64,000 bases of DNA from Halomonas sp. GD1P12. Lineage in GTDB: Bacteria; Pseudomonadota; Gammaproteobacteria; Pseudomonadales; Halomonadaceae. The notes beneath the pieces are model-generated. The model ran no database searches. It saw only the letters and a program-made list of their open reading frames with translations, and was not told where the DNA came from. The stretch is taken from contig NZ_CP107007.1 of assembly GCF_025725645.1 (NCBI RefSeq), forward strand, positions 1,116,001 through 1,180,000. The letters run 5' to 3'. The position numbers were made by a program, and so were the translations under genes. Below, one piece after another: positions 60,783 to 64,000 of this stretch (position 1 is the stretch's first letter; each line of letters opens with the position of its first letter).

Positions 60783-61742
60783 GTGACCACGCACCTCAAT
60801 GCCGAGACTTCTCCCTCAACGCTTTCCCTGCCGGAGTCGGCGCTGGCCAGCGATCTGATCACGCTGCGCGACTATCTGCGCTGGGCGACCAGCGAGTTCT
60901 ACGTCGCTGGTTTGCACTACGGCCACGGCACCGACTCGCCCTGGGACGAAGCGGTGGCGCTGTGTTTGGGCGCGCTGCACCTGCCCTGGAACGTCGACCC
61001 CGGCGTTCAGGATGCGCGCCTGCTGCCCGTCGAGCGCCAGCGCATCATCGAGCTGGTGCGCCGGCGGATCACTACTCGGGCGCCGCTGCCGTACCTGCTG
61101 GGCGAGGCGTTCTTCGCCGGTTTTCCTTTCGATGTCGATGAGCGCGTGCTGATTCCGCGCTCGCCGATCGCCGAGCTGATTCTCGACGGCTTCGGCGCCT
61201 GGTTCGACGAAGAACCGCCGGCGCACGTGCTCGATCTGTGCACGGGCTCGGGCTGCATCGGTATCGCCACGGCCCTGGTGCTGCCCACCAGCCACGTGAC
61301 GCTGGCGGACTTGAGCCCCGATGCGCTGGCGGTGGCGAAGCAGAACATCACCCGCCACGACGTCGGCGACCGGGTGCGCGCGGTCGAATCCGACGTCTTC
61401 GACGGGCTCTCGGGCCAGCGCTTCGATCTGATCGTCTCCAACCCGCCCTACGTCGATGCGCGCGATTTGGCCACCATGCCCGCGGAGTTTCGCCACGAGC
61501 CGGCGCTGGCGCTTGGCGCAGGCTCTGATGGGCTCGACATCGTGCGGCGCATTTTGCGCCAGGCGCGCAATCACTTGACCGACGACGGCTGGCTGATCGT
61601 TGAGGTCGGCAACTCCGATCGCCACGTCGAGGCGGCCTTTCCCGAGGTCGGCTTCATGTGGCTTGAATTCGAGCACGGCGGCCAGGGCGTCTTTGCCATC
61701 AGCGCCGCGGAACTCGACGCCCACGCGGCGTCTTTTGCGTAA
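60783..61742 (+). CDS. prmB: Ribosomal protein uL3 glutamine methyltransferase PrmB
   Basis: Methylates the glutamine of ribosomal protein L3 with SAM. 319 residues from a GTG at 60783 with AGGAG upstream. Motifs are [14 protein letters not shown] for SAM binding and [12 protein letters not shown]. It lies 12 bp before aroC. The order smrB-prmB-aroC is the same as in enterobacteria. Confidence 0.95.
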   Translation: MTTHLNAETSPSTLSLPESALASDLITLRDYLRWATSEFYVAGLHYGHGTDSPWDEAVALCLGALHLPWNVDPGVQDARLLPVERQRIIELVRRRITTRAPLPYLLGEAFFAGFPFDVDERVLIPRSPIAELILDGFGAWFDEEPPAHVLDLCTGSGCIGIATALVLPTSHVTLADLSPDALAVAKQNITRHDVGDRVRAVESDVFDGLSGQRFDLIVSNPPYVDARDLATMPAEFRHEPALALGAGSDGLDIVRRILRQARNHLTDDGWLIVEVGNSDRHVEAAFPEVGFMWLEFEHGGQGVFAISAAELDAHAASFA

Positions 61743-61754
61743 GGAACTAGCGAC

Positions 61755-62846
61755 ATGTCTGGCAATACGTTCGGCAAGCTTTTCAGCGTGACCACTTTCG
61801 GCGAGAGCCACGGCGTGGCCCTTGGCGCCATCGTCGACGGCTGCCCGCCGGGAATCGAGATCAGCGAGCAGGAGCTGCAGGTCGAGCTCGACCGCCGCCG
61901 CCCGGGAAGCTCGCGCCACACCACCCAGCGCAAGGAGGCCGACGAGGTTCGCATTCTCTCTGGCGTGTTCGAGGGCAAGACCACCGGCACCTCGATCGGC
62001 CTTTTGATCGAGAACACCGACCAGCGCTCGAAGGACTACTCCAAAATCAAGGAGCAGTTCCGCCCGGCCCACGCCGACTACACCTACCACCACAAGTATG
62101 GCCACCGCGACTACCGCGGCGGCGGGCGCTCCAGCGCCCGTGAAACCGCCATGCGCGTTGCCGCCGGCGCCATCGCCAAGAAGGTGCTCGCCGCCCAGGG
62201 CATTCAGGTGCGCGGCTACATGAGTCAGCTCGGGCCCATCGAGATCGACTTCAAGGGCTGGGAGAGCGTCGAGCAGAACGCCTTCTTCTGCCCGGACCCG
62301 GACCGCGTGGCCGAGCTCGAAAACTACATGGACCAGCTGCGCCGCGACCAGGACTCGATCGGCGCCGAGATCACCGTGATCGCCGACGGCGTGCCGGTGG
62401 GCCTTGGCGAGCCGGTGTTCGACCGCCTCGACGCGGAGCTTGCCCACGGCCTGATGAGCATCAACGCGGTGAAGGGCATCGAGATCGGCGCCGGCTTTGA
62501 AAGCGTGACCCAGCGCGGCACCGAGCACCGCGACGAGCTGACTCCGGAGGGCTTTCTCTCCAACCAGGCCGGCGGTATTCTCGGCGGTATCTCGAGCGGG
62601 CAGCCGATCGTCGCGCGCCTGGCGCTGAAGCCAACCTCCAGCATCACCACGCCCGGGCGCTCGATCGACGTGCACGGCGAGCCGGTCGAAGTGATCACCA
62701 GGGGGCGCCACGACCCTTGTGTGGGCATTCGCGCCACGCCCATTGCCGAGGCGATGATGGCGATCACGCTGCTCGATCATCTGCTGCGCCATCGCGGTCA
62801 GAACGGCGACGTTCGTGTCGATACGCCGCGCCTGAATCAGCGTTAA
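61755..62846 (+). CDS. aroC: Chorismate synthase
   Basis: Final step of the shikimate pathway, converting EPSP to chorismate with reduced FMN. 363 residues match the family. Three signature stretches are [34 protein letters not shown] and [22 protein letters not shown] lies in front of the ATG at 61755. It follows prmB in the same direction, likely in one operon. Confidence 0.97.
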   Translation: MSGNTFGKLFSVTTFGESHGVALGAIVDGCPPGIEISEQELQVELDRRRPGSSRHTTQRKEADEVRILSGVFEGKTTGTSIGLLIENTDQRSKDYSKIKEQFRPAHADYTYHHKYGHRDYRGGGRSSARETAMRVAAGAIAKKVLAAQGIQVRGYMSQLGPIEIDFKGWESVEQNAFFCPDPDRVAELENYMDQLRRDQDSIGAEITVIADGVPVGLGEPVFDRLDAELAHGLMSINAVKGIEIGAGFESVTQRGTEHRDELTPEGFLSNQAGGILGGISSGQPIVARLALKPTSSITTPGRSIDVHGEPVEVITRGRHDPCVGIRATPIAEAMMAITLLDHLLRHRGQNGDVRVDTPRLNQR

Positions 62847-62970
62847 ACCCGAACGCAGGGCGCTGCTACACTTCACACAAGAGCAGACCGCCGCCCCTTC
62901 TGGCGGCGAGTCGCCAGAACGCTCAACGGATCACGCGCAATTCAGCCACATCACGCAAGGGGAGTCGGCC

Positions 62971-63357
62971 ATGAAAATCAACGTCGAGTTCGATCTCACG
63001 CCGGAAGAGTTTCGCCAGTCGCTGGGCCTGCCCGACGTCGAAGCCTTTCAGCAGCACCTGTTGACCAGCATCCAGCGCCAGATGGAGTCGGGTGTCGAAG
63101 GCTACGACCCGATGAGCCTGATGCGCCCGTTTTTGCAGCAGCCGATGATGCAGCAGGGGCTTTCTCAAGGACTCTCCCAGGGGCTGTCCCAGGGCCTTGC
63201 CCACTTCGGTACCTACCAGCAGATGATGCTGGATATGCTGAAACAGGCGGGTAACGCCAGCGCCAGCGCGGGAAGCGAGGCGCCCGAGGCCGAGCCGGAG
63301 AAGCCGGCATCCAAAGCGCGGGCCAGCGCCTCGTCACGCTCGCGGGCCAAAGAATAG
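62971..63357 (+). CDS. DUF6489-like protein with a QGLS tandem repeat
   Basis: 128 residues starting MKINVEFDLTPEEFRQSLGLPD, a pattern of a small family (DUF6489) that often sits beside phasin or polyhydroxyalkanoate genes. The middle has four QGLS-like units (QGLSQGLSQGLSQGLA). The C-terminus is a Lys/Arg/Ser/Ala-rich tail. AAGGGGAG lies before the ATG. A role in PHA granule biology is inferred from position only. Confidence 0.7.
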   Translation: MKINVEFDLTPEEFRQSLGLPDVEAFQQHLLTSIQRQMESGVEGYDPMSLMRPFLQQPMMQQGLSQGLSQGLSQGLAHFGTYQQMMLDMLKQAGNASASAGSEAPEAEPEKPASKARASASSRSRAKE

Positions 63358-63667
63358 CTCGGGGCTGCGTTGCTAAACGCCAGGGCAATCGTTACGCTGT
63401 TTCGATAGCGCCGGGCAAGCGTTTCGGGTTAAAAAGAGGGCGCGCCCTTCTGGTTTGAAAAACGCCGCAAAAGCGGGTTCTGGATGGCGCTGAACGGGCA
63501 AGACAACGCGTGGCAAAGCGCTTTGGCCGCAGGCAGGCGTGCCTTCTGCTTTGCTTTCGTGGATCGGAGTACGCGGTATCGCCTTCAAGCGGCGCGTACG
63601 AAAAAGCACTACAACACCCATCTGCCAACGTGAATGCCGCCTCATTGCCTTGAAAGGAGACAGGACC
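63358..63667. promoter_or_regulatory. Upstream region of the phasin gene
   Basis: 310 bp without a gene. It contains a perfect 12-bp palindrome CAAAGCGCTTTG (63514-63525) and, next to it, GCAG/CTGC-containing inverted sequence (about 63530-63552). PhaR, the repressor of phasin genes, binds TGC-rich sites in other bacteria, so these are candidates. No core promoter was assigned. Confidence 0.45.
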
Positions 63668-64000
63668 ATGCAGGATAAAATGTTCGACGCCTTCAGTAGC
63701 CAGACCCGCCAGATGTTCGAGCCGATGCGCAAGATGAACTCGCTGATGCTCGACAACATGGAAAAACTCACCCACTACCAGCTGGACGCGATGCAGCGCT
63801 ACAGCCAGATGGGCACCGACCGGCTGCGCAAGGCCACCGATGTCAGCGACGCGGAAAGCCTGAAGAACTTCGGGACCAAGCAAGCCGAGATGATGAAAGA
63901 GCTCTCCGAGCAGATGCAGGAAGATGCCCGCGCGATGAGCGAGATGAGCCTGCAGTTCAAATCCGAAATGGAGAAGCTCTTCAGCGACGCTGGCCGCCAA
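63668..64000 (+). CDS. phaP: Phasin family protein (partial, C-terminus beyond window)
   Basis: Granule-associated protein coating polyhydroxyalkanoate inclusions. The ATG at 63668 has AAGGAG upstream. The first 111 residues are helical and amphipathic (MFDAFSSQTRQMFEPMRKMN, LTHYQLDAMQRYSQMG), with many Met, Gln and Lys residues, typical of phasins. It continues past the right edge. Confidence 0.85.
   Translation, partial: MQDKMFDAFSSQTRQMFEPMRKMNSLMLDNMEKLTHYQLDAMQRYSQMGTDRLRKATDVSDAESLKNFGTKQAEMMKELSEQMQEDARAMSEMSLQFKSEMEKLFSDAGRQ

Overview
The window is about 64 kb of GC-rich chromosome from a gammaproteobacterium, most likely a member of the Halomonadaceae (Halomonas or a close relative). 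This rests on proteobacterial gene order (purB-hflD-mnmA-nudJ-rluE-icd, clpS-clpA-infA-aat, ftsK-lolA-rarA, smrB-prmB-aroC) combined with a monomeric isocitrate dehydrogenase, a 1606-residue NAD-dependent glutamate dehydrogenase, a phasin for polyhydroxyalkanoate granules, and several Na+-coupled transporters. No rRNA, phage, integrase, insertion sequence or CRISPR array was seen.

Layout. 1-5.2 kb: a minus-strand block for translation and purine metabolism (roxA, purB, hflD, mnmA, nudJ, rluE) with tight ATGA overlaps, divergent from icd. 7.9-12.8 kb: a complete N-degron set (clpS, clpA, bpt, aat) around infA. 12.9-18.7 kb: ftsK, lolA, rarA. 19-34 kb: a degenerate hemerythrin, murI, trmA, NAD-glutamate dehydrogenase, pyrD, rmf, rlmKL, pdxB, a MetE-like protein and a diguanylate cyclase. 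34-38 kb: htpX, alaA, a circularly permuted GTPase and msrB on the minus strand. 38.5-39.0 kb: three tandem tRNA-Glu/tRNA-Gly pairs behind a stringent-type promoter. 39-43 kb: an ABC exporter, queF, a nitroreductase, a thioesterase and tRNA-Ser. 43-46 kb: a small secreted protein and a dcm-vsr pair. 46-48.8 kb: luxS, two genes for very small proteins (one a metallothionein) and an intergenic RNA region. 48.8-54.8 kb: transporters and an M42 peptidase. 55-57.7 kb: a membrane protein and a LexA-boxed umuDC operon. 58-64 kb: hydrolases, smrB, prmB, aroC and the start of a phasin locus.

The most interesting part is 47.65-48.78 kb. Three stretches without genes each end in an intrinsic terminator that no coding gene explains, and each is packed with GGA motifs, many in the loops of short hairpins. 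The minus-strand one (about 47657-47883) has nine consecutive small hairpins showing AGGA or AAGGA in the loop, a near-consensus sigma-70 promoter and a strong terminator. This is the architecture of CsrB/CsrC/RsmZ RNAs, which sequester the translational regulator CsrA/RsmA. Two plus-strand candidates (about 48096-48239 and 48640-48780) flank a small zinc-ribbon gene and share a related hairpin. Together they would form a compact cluster of CsrA-sponge RNAs, which I infer from sequence architecture alone.

Other points worth attention are a 50-residue metallothionein, a 27-residue hydrophobic peptide, a small secreted protein built from a duplicated cysteine motif, a hemerythrin-like protein lacking its central His pair, and a GAGCCC microsatellite inside ftsK.
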